17,054 bases of DNA from contig QAXH01006498.1 in NCBI GenBank assembly GCA_004335635.1, positions 1 through 17,054 of the forward strand. The letters run 5' to 3'. Under the pieces are notes generated by a model, which saw only the letters and a list, made by a program, of their open reading frames with translations, searched no databases and had not been told where the DNA came from. The position numbers were made by a program, and so were the translations under genes. This DNA is from Chloromonas sp. AAM2. Taxonomy: Eukaryota > Chlorophyta > Chlorophyceae > Chlamydomonadales > Chlamydomonadaceae. Below are positions 9,301 to 17,054 of this stretch, piece after piece; position 1 is the first letter of the stretch, and each line of letters starts with the position of its first letter.

Positions 9301-11918
9301 CACATGCACTCATGCAACAGTGTGGGCTATCCCAACATGGTATGCATGTGATGCACATGCTGCACGTGGCACACATGGCGCACATGATGCACATGCAGGT
9401 GACGGCTGCCATCCAGTGGCTTGTGGCCACGGGAGGTCCAGGCCGGGAGCGGTCTCCGGACATGGACATGGGACCGGGGCAAGGAGCCCAGCCGCCGGCC
9501 GCAGCCCCTGCCCCGGCCATACTGCTTCGTGAGTCGGGCAGGGACACACAGCCATGCCCTTCTTTGCTCAGTTGTACCAGGGCAGCGTTCATTCCCGTCT
9601 TGTGTGTTGCTTTCTAGCGTTTGCGTGCATGTGGGCCCTCTGCTATACGGTTGCGTGCATCTTCATGTCTGACCATAGCACACGACAAAACAAAACCTGA
9701 AGTAGTCTCTGACTATAATCCCCTGCTCATGCATGGCAATTCTCTACACAAGCTTGTTACGTAATACCTGAACGTCACAGGCCAGGTCACAGTTATAGTG
9801 AGCTTTCTTGGCTGAACGATTGTCGGGCGCGTAATTCCTGGAGAGATATTGTGTCTAGCTGCAGTACCGTGGGTTGAACTATGTAATGACGATGATGAAT
9901 GACAGGCCAAGCTCTTAATCATCTGCCTAAAGCATGGAGGCCGGCACAGGCCACACACTGACTTGCCCTGAGCAGCCAAAGACAACGGAAAAGGGAGCAG
10001 AGCATGAAATGCTTTATTGAAGTTGCTGGTGTTGCGGTTGCAGCGACTGCTGCTAAACGCTTCCAAGGCGCGCTGGCTTAGTGTGCTGGTTGCAATGGGT
10101 GTCTCTAAACGCCTGTGTGGTCGTTCCAAACGTTTTCAAGTGGTTGACTGTTGCCGGTGTGTTGGTTGCAGGTGGTGATTCTCAACTTTCCTTCTTTTAT
10201 GGGCTTGCCTATTGATGGTGTTTTGGTTGCAACTCTGAGCGCTGTTGCTGGTGTGTTGGTTGCAGTGGGCGACTCCGCGGGCGGAAACCTGCTGGTCTCC
10301 TCCCTCCTCGTGCAGCATACAGCGAGACAAGCGCCAGCCCCTGGCAAAGCCCCTCCTGCTTCTGCACAGCATGTGGAACCAGGCAGCAGCTGGTCGGACA
10401 CCACCGCCTCGTCAGCAGGAACGCCCCTGGAGAAACCGCTTGCATGCCCCCCATGCGCCGCCATGGTGCTCATTTCGCCGTGGCTCGACTTTTGCTCGCC
10501 CGTTTCTTCAACCCTGGAAGCCAGCGCGTGCAGTTGCCACGTGTATCCATGTGATGCCGCACGTGAGGGCGTTTCTGCGGCCAGCTGTGCGTGTGTGGCG
10601 CGGCAGAGGGAGCGGTTGCGGGCGGACCTGCTGCGGCCAGCGGCCCTGGCACGAGCGGCCGGCTGGTACGTGCGACTTAACCCATGTGAGCAGCCTCCAG
10701 CACGTGACGCACGTGAGGCATGTGATGCACAGGGCACATCGTCCCAGGGTGCGCCACGCACAGCCATGCAGGACACACGCCGCCCCACCGACCAGCGTGC
10801 ATTGCAGCCGGAGGCATCACCGCTTACCTCCGGATTACAAGGTGGGAGTCAGGGTTAAGCGGGGGTTTGAGCTAGAGGCACGGCGGTTTGGATTCCTTGG
10901 CACGGGTAAGGAATTGGCATGAGCTGAGGATGCAAACAACCAACTATCAAGGGGTTGACTGCAAGATAAAGAAGCGGATAAGCTAGGTGTGGGTGGTAGC
11001 GACAAATGTGGTAGAGGGCTGGCGCTTCAGAGGGGTCTGGACAAGCCAGGAGCGGGTGTGGCAGGTTGGCTAACCTCTAGCGGACTGATAAATCTCTCCA
11101 TGGATTGGTCAGGTTGCTTGCGCTCTGGCGCCCGCAGGCCCGCCCGCCGCCCCAGCCCCGCTCGGCCCCTCGAGCCTAACCGACCCCCTGGTCTCGCCCG
11201 CCCGCTCCCCGCCCGCTGAATGTGTGACCGCCCTTGTGCGGAGTGTGATGCACGTGCCCTGCCTGGTCATGGCGGGAGGGGAGGAGATACTGCTGCCGGA
11301 CATCGTGAGTGGCTTGGTAGCCTTATGTGTGTTTTGGCAGTATGGTTTGTTACAGGTAGTGGTAGTGGTAGTGGTTTCTTATGGATATATTCGTTAGCTA
11401 TGCATCGCAGTGTCCAGGGAACAGATGGGAGCACATGTGTGTCCCACACTGCTTGAGATGGTCAGTCATGTCCTTCACGGAAGTCAGTAGAAAACACGCC
11501 ATGCCTTGTGTGCATTGGGTCAGGCCAGTGCCTGCACGTATTACGTACCAGTGCTCAGCCAATGGGAACTGATCTATTCTGCCGACACCGGTTTTCCATG
11601 GTTGGCTGTGTGCAGATGCAATGGGTGGATGCGCTCAACAGCTCCTTCCAAGCTAGCCACAAGAGGCCTGCGCACGCACGGCCAACTCCCTCCAACACCA
11701 GCAGTGGCACAGATGTAACGGTGGAAACGTTAGAAACGGCAGAGAATCAGACGGGTTCGGCAATCCCCCTCAGCACACCAACGGTGTGTCGGCTTGTGGT
11801 AGAGCAAGGCTGTGTGCACAACTACCCCATGCTGCCGTTTCTGTCCTCCCACATGGAGCACGTGGCTGGTCACATGGCTGAGGCGGTGCGTGCATGGCTT
11901 GCCACACACCAGCAGTGA
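6381..11918 (+). CDS. Alpha/beta-hydrolase fold-3 (hormone-sensitive lipase family) esterase, six exons
   Basis: This is a serine carboxylester hydrolase; the natural substrate cannot be told. Exons: 6381-6720, 7149-7300, 9399-9528, 10266-10669, 11113-11304, 11616-11918 (TGA 11916-11918); phases close to 506 residues. HSL-family landmarks in order: VILYVHGGAM oxyanion-hole motif (113-116, HGGA, split by intron 1), GYDLAPEHPFP (151-161), AAIQWLVATG (third exon), GDSAGGN (209-215, nucleophile S211, just after the intron 3 junction), LISPWLD (276-282), DPLVSP, then AGGEEILLPD (396-405, acid E399/E400 or D405) and CVHNYPM (His474). A hydrophobic stretch (about 11-27) near the N terminus may be a membrane anchor. 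ATG 6381 has a purine at -3 and G at +4; the frame is closed upstream by TAG 6333-6335, but an acceptor (TTTCTTTCTAG, ending 6335) could place a further 5' exon. Low-complexity insertions (about 226-268 and 417-460) make it longer than typical relatives. The exon 4/5 junction (TAC|GTGCGA to GGTCAG) is the least certain. Confidence 0.88.
7015..7075 (-). repeat. Dispersed repeat family B, inverted copy 5 (in hydrolase intron 1)
   Basis: The reverse complement reads ACCCCAATCCGTTCTGCGTC, CTGTGACGGCC and CGATGTCAACAGA, which aligns with the CCCATCCCGTTCCGTGTCCT, CTGACGGCTTTCC and CTGTAAATACA end of the B copies. It lies in intron 6721-7148. Confidence 0.4.
7729..7791 (+). pseudogene. Relic duplicate of the 3' part of hydrolase exon 2
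   Basis: These 63 bases align without gaps to 7238-7300, the end of exon 2, with nine mismatches by my count (about 86% identity). The reading frame and the donor (CAGCAGCAG|GTGA) are kept. The translation RLQALDYVLALKHRFPCAQQ has lost the conserved APEH (now ALKH). No matching copy of the first part of exon 2 is seen, so this is a decaying exon fragment inside the 2.1-kb intron 7301-9398. The rest of 7301-8590 holds only AT-richer spacer, a GACGACGAC run near 7405-7435 and a CCAAAAC-rich tract near 8170-8205. Confidence 0.7.
8593..8885 (+). repeat. Dispersed repeat family B, longest copy 1 (in hydrolase intron 2)
   Basis: About 290 bp. The left part (CTGTCCCTGTTCTCTGAC, then GCAGCCTGGCTGCCTCTTCC and TGACTGACT) recurs at the right edge of the window (16988-17054). 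The right part recurs at 4752-4896, 9088-9190 and, degenerate, 5862-5926. The right end finishes GACGGCTTTCCTGCTGTAAA then an ATACACATATA tail. No coding capacity is evident; a long reverse-strand reading frame over it is a by-product of CT-rich sequence. Confidence 0.75.
9088..9190 (+). repeat. Dispersed repeat family B, copy 3
   Basis: CATGCCTGCT, TTTTGCTCAGGATAGGCC, GGCGGTGCCCATCCCGT, CAACTTCCCTGGTGTAAA follow the B right-end order. It is about 200 bp downstream of copy 1 in the same orientation and the same hydrolase intron. Confidence 0.6.
9345..9398 (+). repeat. 9-bp tandem array forming the 3' splice site of hydrolase exon 3
   Basis: Six consecutive 9-base units fit CAYRTGNNG-like (CATGTGATG, CACATGCTG, CACGTGGCA, CACATGGCG, CACATGATG, CACATGCAG). 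The last unit ends in the AG used as acceptor. The array is in frame with exon 3, reading His-Met/Val-x repeats, so failure to splice would add a HMx peptide repeat with no stop over the array. A related four-unit array lies at 10701-10736. Confidence 0.75.
10151..10265 (+). repeat. 94-bp repeat (about 1.2 units) supplying the acceptor of hydrolase exon 4
   Basis: The unit end GGTGTGTTGGTTGCAG occurs twice, ending at 10171 and 10265, exactly 94 bases apart. The sequence matches the 94-bp tandem array at 15254-15558. The second GTTGCAG is the 3' splice site directly before the GDSAGG exon. More degenerate units (GCTGGTTGCA, AAACGC) seem to extend back to about 10020. The rest of intron 9529-10265 is unremarkable. 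Confidence 0.8.
10701..10736 (+). repeat. 9-bp tandem array near the 5' end of hydrolase intron 4
   Basis: Four 9-base units (CACGTGACG, CACGTGAGG, CATGTGATG, CACAGGGCA) start about 31 bases after the proposed donor at 10670. They are of the same type as 9345-9398. The rest of intron 10670-11112 shows nothing specific. Confidence 0.6.
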
Positions 11919-12413
11919 AGGGCTGCGCATGCGAGTGCATGGAGGTGTCAGGAGATGAGCCAGCCCTGCGCGGAAGCCAGCCCTTACAGATCGTGCGCTC
12001 AGAGCGAAAGGACGCCAGTCAGGAGCGAATAACAGTGTTCAATGCTGCCTCGTCGCGAGAGACAGCGGCAGAATACCCTGTGCCCAAGGCATTGTCTCAA
12101 GCACACAAGGCAGTCGCTACCCTGCCGCACTCTTCGAACAAATCCTGAGCTCGGTTGAAATGACGCTGCTCAGGGGCAGACCCATGACCCATGATCATGG
12201 TGCACCGACAGCTCCTGAACCTCAACCCAGATGGCTCTGGCAGTTCCAAAAGAATTTTTGACCCAGTTTTATGACGACAGACAGTGGCAGGAGGCTGCAA
12301 AGCCAAGCCTCCATGATGGTCAAGACGATGCACATTCTTTCCCTTGTTATACTCCTGCTTTGCAGTTTTCATGTAACAGTTTCTGTTTTGTCTTTTACTT
12401 CTTTTCCTTGTAA
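11919..12413 (+). terminator. Probable 3' UTR of the hydrolase, ending at TGTAA 12409-12413
   Basis: TGTAA occurs at 12372-12376 and 12409-12413, the second after a T-rich tract. The frame 11919-12148 is open and protein-like in one phase but lacks a supported splice connection, so I treat it as UTR. An opposite-strand frame (12097-12372) is also open; I could not connect it in phase to any other exon. Confidence 0.35.
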
Positions 12414-12660
12414 ATGCAGAGCGCCGCCTTTCCGTCTGTGCCTTGCTCAGAGTTGGTTGACAGGGTATTCATCATTGTGTCGTGTATTCAATGATTGGTT
12501 GCCTGCGCCCTTGGGTAGTACTAGCAGTTGTTGCTTCCGCCTGCTTCCAGTTTACAGCCTTTCCGGCCAACAGCTGTCGTGCTCCTCAACTCTGAGACTA
12601 CCTGCCTTTCATTGGCTTCTCACTCTGGTTGGCTTTGTTGGTATGCCCTCCCATCCTCAC

Positions 12661-12770
12661 CTGCATGCACGAACTCAGCGGCCTCATCAAAACCTTCCAT
12701 GCGTCATTCGTACAGCCTGGCATCACAGAGCGAAACAAGACGTTGCTGTCCGGACGCACGCTGCCAGTGC
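12661..12770 (-). other. Unresolved coding-like exon candidate, strand uncertain
   Basis: On the reverse strand a 110-base segment lies between an acceptor (CATGGCAG, AG at 12772-12771) and a strong donor (CATGCAG|GTGAGG) and encodes 36 residues (TGSVRPDSNVLFRSVMPGCT, then NDAWKVLMRPLSSCMQ). The forward strand is also open here (HELSGLIKTFHASFVQPGIT). No neighbouring exon in compatible phase was found on either strand. It may be a decayed exon or a mobile-element remnant. The remainder of 12414-13461 is spacer with T-rich tracts. Confidence 0.25.
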
Positions 12771-12844
12771 CTGCCATGTTCAACCCAAATTTACTTACCG
12801 TCACACTATTTTGTGTGAGCCCTGTATCCCCAGCCGCATGCATG

Positions 12845-12864
12845 GAAAGATGTGCACATCTTTC
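12845..12864. repeat. Perfect 20-bp palindrome
   Basis: GAAAGATGTGCACATCTTTC is its own reverse complement, with no loop. It could be a dimer-binding site or chance; nothing adjacent shows a promoter. Confidence 0.6.
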
Positions 12865-13461
12865 TGCACGAATGGCCGCATATTTTTCTGCACAAATTCA
12901 AGTATTCATCGGAATAGTGTGGTGTGCTAGGATTATCCGGTACAGTGGATGGTACCATAAGCACCAGCTAGCAGCGTTCTAGCCGGACATAGCACGGTCA
13001 GCACAAACCCCGATTTACAGCATACAGAACCAACATCGTGCTGATACCCACAGGTCACCAAGACCAACGTAAAAGTTGACGATTGCAGTCAATAACAGCC
13101 GTGACCATGTGCATTGGCATACCTGCTAGCAAGTCTGCTAATCCTGTGGCTAGGATTTCCATTGCCGGACATTAGCACCCTCAAAAACCCCCTGTTAGCA
13201 TTCTAGAATATTCTGATGTTGTTTCGGAATGAGAGAGGCCTCCTATTGTAGATTTGTACTCGCTGCCTGCCATGAGGTTTGATGTCCTAAGGGACACCAG
13301 CTTTTGCCTGCTGTTCAGGTAGTTCTGTTTGTGTTGTTGGCGCCATTCGTTGGTGCGTTTTCGTTTCTTATGCGGTGTAAACATTGCTCCAGTCTTTTAA
13401 AATCACTGGGGTCTGATTACCTGGCACCCAAGCGCAACAAACTAACATGTTTGGGTTACAG

Positions 13462-13849
13462 TGTCACATCGCCAGCCAGCTGCTCGGTTGAATTTCTTTG
13501 CACTAGAGGCGGCGAGGGCAGCGTGTATCAGCATGTCTCCTGCCACCCGACCCCAGCCTGTAAGCCCACCTGAAGAATGCACTCTCCAGATCGGTTGTCA
13601 CGTTAAACTGCTGCTGTGTGAGTTCATTGAGCCCATGATACACTTTGATACGGCCTTAACACTGACAAGCGTTAACCCAAAGGTAAATTATTGAGCCCGT
13701 TGATATGGAAAAATAACCGTAACAATCAGTACCTACCGGCCTGCCAAACACTTACCGCCCTGGCTTGGAAGGAGCAGGCCATTGTGTTGCAGGGATCTCC
13801 TTCGCAGGTCTTAGGCTGCATGGAGATCACAACCCAGCCTGTTCCCTGA
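13462..13849 (+). CDS. Last two exons of an unidentified gene (partial)
   Basis: Exon 13462-13682 follows a branch-point-like CTAAC and TTACAG; it enters with two bases of a codon and ends in phase 0 at CCAAAG|GTAAAT. After a 125-bp intron, exon 13808-13849 (acceptor CTCCTTCGCAG) adds VLGCMEITTQPVP and TGA 13847-13849. Together they encode LNFFALEAARAACIS, a Pro-rich link, CTLQIGCHVKLLLCEFIEPM, IHFDTALTLTSVNPK and the short end. The mix of hydrophobic strands and helices looks like a folded domain, but I do not recognise the family. Upstream exons were not found with confidence; a T-rich open segment after CTGTTCAG (13318) is one possibility. It converges on the BTB gene on the other strand. 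Confidence 0.4.
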
Positions 13850-14561
13850 CTGCAACTGCCTTGTCCTTGTCTGCTGCTGTATATCCGTTGCCTCGACCCA
13901 TGCCTGCCCAGGCGCTTCCTCCTGCTCCTGCCATTGCTCCTCATCCCTTTCCTCTTCCTCCAAGCTCTCCTCATGCATGTTCTGTCCACCATCACCCTGC
14001 CACTCATGCCATCCATGAGCTTGGAGCATGTCTCGGCTGCATGACGCAGCCCTCGAGCGACCGCTGAGCTTGGATAGATGTTTGCATTGCAGCACAATGG
14101 AATGACGCATGTACAACTGGCCTTGCAGCAGCGCTGCGCACAGGCAATTGACTTAACCCTAAACCTTCTACATGGGCTAAACCCTAGCATGTTTTTGTAC
14201 CTGAACCCTGAAATTAGTTGGAGCTGACAATCTTCGTACAAAGTTTGAATCAATCGGCGGATGCCGATTGTTTGGCTTAATTCCCGACTAAAACCCAGGT
14301 TCAGTCTTTTTACATCACGTTCAGGCTTGTTACATCAGGGAAGCCGTCACGGGACACAGGTGTTGACAGATGTGTCTCGGCATTGTCTGTGCAACGGCCG
14401 ACTCATCAATGGCAAGCTGTTTGATGGTTGCCACCGGCACACCTAACAAGAAACGCACAACCCAGGCAAACAAGCCAACACCATAGATAACAGCATACGG
14501 TAGCTCCCATAGCTCTAACCCATGGCGGGGGCCAGATAGGTAAATGACGACAATGGCCTCT
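13850..14561. other. Convergent intergenic spacer with hairpin and telomere-like motifs
   Basis: The stretch lies between the + strand gene ending at 13849 and the - strand BTB gene ending at 14562. Its first part (13860-14000) is CT-rich low-complexity sequence. TTAACCCTAAACC (about 14152-14165) and AAACCCTAG (about 14178-14187) resemble plant/algal telomere repeats (CCCTAAA). A perfect hairpin CAATCGGC-GGAT-GCCGATTG spans 14251-14270. An inverted, short family B end (14318-14362) contains two reverse-strand TGTAA motifs (14324-14320 and 14344-14340) that could end the BTB transcript. Confidence 0.4.
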
Positions 14562-16772
14562 TTACTTACTGGCCTCCTTCCTTACGCCGACCGGCAAACC
14601 CTTTCTTTCAATGACGACAATGATTACAAGCACCAGAAAAGAAGCAGGTAGTATGATAACTTGCACAAGGTATACAAGCAGCTCACCCACCAACTGTACA
14701 CCTGCCCACCAGAAGTCATTGTCAACGATTGCACAACGACCGTTGTCTGTACTCTTGCCTGTACCTGTGACCTTCGCGGCCCCTACAGCTAGTTTGCCTT
14801 CTACTTTGCTGCCGCGTTCAACAAAGGCTGTGCAAATGGCTAACGCCTCCGTCAGCTTCATGCGATCGGCTGCTAGCAGCCAGCTGATGACGTAGCCGGG
14901 TTCGTCGGGGTCCATCGTCAACGCGTCCGATAGTTGATCTTTGAGCAGGGTGTCTATGCAGTCAACTAACCATGCCAACCTGTACGAAGACATATGGAAC
15001 TGTGTGGGAGAAGATGAAAGGCTCTTCGCCTAATCCTTGCGTGTGTCGCACGGCGTTTCCCTGATTACTCCTCTCCAAGTCGATGGTCAACCGTCACGGT
15101 GTCACATGCTTAGTTACCCGTTGTGAGTATCGCATTCTCATTGCAGCGGCACATGCAGGGCACCGAGGGATGCCAGCGAACAACAGTCAAACGGACGTTG
15201 CGTAGGTCACATGGACGTGAATTGTTAGGACAACATCAAGCCTTTTAGCCATTCTTGCCTACTGATGGTGTTTTGGTTGCAACTCTGAGCGCTGTTGCCG
15301 GTGTGTTGGTTGCAGTTCGTGATTCTCGACGCTCCTTCTTGTATGGACTTGCCGATTAATGGTGTTTCGGATGCAACTCTGAGCGCTGTTGCTGGTGTGT
15401 TGGTTGCAGTTGTTGATTTCAAACGTACGTTCCTTTATGGACTTGACTGTTGATGGTGTTTTGGTTGCAACTGTGAGCGCTGTTGCTGGTGTGTTGGTTG
15501 CAGTTGGTGATTCTCAACGCTCCTTCCTTCATGGACTTGCCTATTGATGGTGTAATGGCTCTAAAAAGCATTACATCAAGCCGGCCGGAACCGCATAGCC
15601 CTGCGTAAAGATGATTCAGTGAGCCCACCTGTCCCACAGGAAGAACCAGCGAAGGAAGATTAGCATACATACTACCAAAGTGACAGGGCTCACGCGAGCG
15701 TCACAGTAACATCCGATAATCTCACCACCACTTTCAATGAACTTTACCGAGCAACTGCACCCTCTACCTAGGAGACGTACCTACTAGAACTGGCCCGGAT
15801 GCCCAACGTTGTTTGGGCCTTGCTCACATGCACCACGCCCTCACACACTGGCATCGTACATTGTGTGCGAGCGGAAGTATCTGGTACATGGCTTTGACCT
15901 CCAACACTGGCCGAGGGAACACTGCAACTCCACAGCAAACACACAGACAATAAAAAAAAGCAGGAAAGAACGAGGACGCCAAATGACGCAAAAAAGAGGC
16001 CGAACATTCAAGCCCAAACCCCTGGTTGTGTCAAAAGTAGCTGGTCGCTTGTACTGGTTTGAGTGCATTCCGAAGACAGCATGCTTGCGCAGGGTTTACA
16101 CACGTACAAGCTACCCACTGTTCAGCGGCCTACCAGGGTTCAAGTGTTTCAGCAGCGCCTTCCACTCAACGACTGACGTGTCCGGCATCTGCATAGCAGT
16201 GCGGCAGTAGACTGTCGATTGAAGTGCACCGTACCAGAAGCTCAACAGGCTGCAGGGAACCGAAGTCAGCTTGCTCCTGCGGCCATTTGCAGGCGGGTGC
16301 ATCCATGAGTCGCAACACGGGATTACGTTTATGGCCACCTGTGACGTTCCGCGACGTCCGATGCGATTGAATCACCAAGGTACAATGCTCATGGGCCACT
16401 GGAATGCCAATGCTTGCGAAGTTGCATCCCTTTGGTGCAGCACGCCAGGTAGCAGTAGCATGCAAGGCTTCATGACATCGGCATTGTCTTGTTCGTAAAG
16501 GACACAGGATGCCTACAGAAGCTGCTACTCACATCGTGAATGGATGGTGACTGCGCGGCTAGCCTGCGCAGCGCGACCTCGATGTTCTCTCTCATTGACG
16601 GCGATGCCATGCACAGTGTCTCCATGCTGGCAATCACAGCGCCATTGGAACATACGATGCGCAAGCTCTCACAGGCCTTGATGCCGAAGGTGTCCGCATC
16701 CTGTTTGAAGCTGTTTTCTTGGGAGGCCTTGACGCTCGCAAGGACCACGCAGCAGAACACAACTAGCGCCAC
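14562..16772 (-). CDS. BTB/POZ domain protein with BACK-like region and hydrophobic C terminus (5' end unresolved)
   Basis: BTB proteins often act as substrate adaptors for cullin-3 ubiquitin ligases; that role is family knowledge, not shown here. Reverse-strand exons: 16772-16533, 16188-16134, 15921-15860, 14999-14562 (TAA 14564-14562). All three internal junctions match in phase (donors GTGAGT, GTAGGC, GTACGA; acceptors TATGCAG, GTTGCAG, CACACAG). BTB landmarks in order: ACESLRIVCSNGAVIAS then METLCMASPSM, MPDTSVVEWKALLKHLNPVF, MYQILPLAHNFHMSSY, RLAWLVDCIDTLL; then a BACK-like pair YVISWLLAADRMKLTEALAI. The last exon ends with about 29 very hydrophobic residues (codons near 14696-14610) and a short basic tail, as in a tail-anchored protein. 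The first exon's frame is closed upstream by TGA 16778-16776 with no in-frame ATG before the BTB core, so at least one 5' exon is missing. A donor-like GTAAGG at 14585 leaves an alternative 3' end open. Confidence 0.78.
15254..15558 (+). repeat. 94-bp tandem repeat array, three units plus partial (in BTB intron)
   Basis: Units run 15254-15347, 15348-15441 and 15442-15535, each exactly 94 bases, followed by 23 bases of a fourth. Each carries the core GAGCGCTGTTGC, GGTGTGTTGGTTGCAG, and then CTTG at the next unit start. The array lies in the 860-bp intron 15859-15000 of the BTB gene, in antisense to its transcription. The same unit occurs at 10151-10265 in the hydrolase gene. Confidence 0.9.
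15566..15640 (+). repeat. Dispersed repeat family A, copy 4
   Basis: TTACATCA, AACCGCATAGCCCTG, CGTAAAGATGATTCAGTGAG and CCCACCTGTCCCACA match the left half of family A. It abuts the 94-bp array within the BTB intron. Confidence 0.55.
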
Positions 16773-16824
16773 ATTTCAGATCAAGAGCTTCTGACCTTGC
16801 CAAGGTTCAGGCTCAGGCCCACGT

Positions 16825-16860
16825 ACGAACTAACAACACGAACTAACAACTAACAACTGA
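16825..16860 (+). repeat. Short AACTAAC tandem repeat
   Basis: GAACTAACAAC is repeated with slippage four times over about 35 bases in the spacer 16773-17054. The rest of this spacer up to 16987 shows nothing specific; a 5' exon of the BTB gene could lie here or beyond the window. Confidence 0.5.
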
Positions 16861-16987
16861 ACATTTACAAGGCGAAAGGACCATGTCTCGCTTTCACTCG
16901 TTACTTGGCGATGTCGGGCAGGCTGAAGCTGGTAAAACAAGGCGAGAGAGTATGCTGTAAATCAGCCCCAGAATGAGTAGAAGAATG

Positions 16988-17054
16988 CTGTCCCTGTTCT
17001 CTGACCTTCAGCCCTGGTGCAGCCTGGCTGCCTCTTCCTGGACGTGACTGACTG
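16988..17054 (+). repeat. Dispersed repeat family B, copy 7, cut by the window end
   Basis: CTGTCCCTGTTCTCTGACC, then GCAGCCTGGCTGCCTCTTCC and TGACTGACT match the left part of copy 1 (about 8610-8681). The right part is expected beyond 17054. Confidence 0.7.

Noticed and set aside
11138..11304. Alternative start of hydrolase exon 5 at the CCCGCAG acceptor
   Set aside because: It needs a phase-1 donor upstream, and none fits; the acceptor ending at 11112 matches the phase-0 donor at 10670.
13726..14253. 175-codon reverse-strand open frame
   Set aside because: Low-complexity CT-rich region antisense to the candidate gene end at 13808-13849; composition is Arg/Cys-rich with no domain.
15809..16210. 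133-codon forward open frame
   Set aside because: It is a shadow over two BTB exons whose reverse-strand reading matches the domain and whose splice phases fit.
1..17054. Defence island, operon, CRISPR or tRNA/rRNA genes
   Set aside because: No direct-repeat/spacer arrays, no cloverleaf-like segments and no compact gene clusters; the genes are intron-rich and eukaryotic.

Overview
The window is nuclear DNA of a green alga, most likely a chlorophycean (Chlamydomonas/Haematococcus-like). Genes are split into short exons joined by GT-AG introns (one GC-AG). TGTAA motifs, the polyadenylation signal typical of Chlorophyceae, follow several stop codons, and introns and spacers are full of short dispersed repeats. 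There are no bacterial-style operons, rRNA, tRNA or CRISPR arrays that I can see. The lineage call is an inference; no species is claimed.

Layout: (1) 1-285 (+) ends an unidentified gene with an acidic/basic tail. (2) 286-2510 is repeat-rich spacer: an inverted repeat at 337-602, a decayed coding-like block near 1071-1350, and a dispersed repeat (family A) at 1637-1845. (3) 2511-5498 (+) is a six-exon NAA40 (NatD) gene, the histone H4/H2A N-terminal acetyltransferase, with a low-complexity insertion inside its GNAT domain. (4) 5499-6380 holds further repeats and a CCAAT/CRE-like promoter candidate. (5) 6381-11918 (+) is a six-exon alpha/beta-hydrolase of the hormone-sensitive-lipase (fold-3) family. 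All its exon phases close. Its 2.1-kb second intron carries repeats and a relic copy of part of exon 2. (6) 11919-13461 is 3' UTR and spacer with an unresolved coding-like exon. (7) 13462-13849 (+) looks like the last two exons of an unidentified gene. (8) 13850-14561 is convergent spacer. (9) 14562-16772 (-) is a BTB/POZ gene of at least four exons, with a BACK-like helical region and a strongly hydrophobic C-terminal segment; its 5' end is unresolved. (10) 16773-17054 is spacer ending in a repeat copy.

The three recognised genes have no evident shared pathway. They look like ordinary neighbouring housekeeping or accessory nuclear genes, not a system. The most notable signal is repeat-driven gene structure: a 94-bp tandem repeat found in introns of both the hydrolase and the BTB gene supplies the 3' splice site of the exon carrying the hydrolase's catalytic serine, and a 9-bp array forms another 3' splice site in the same gene.
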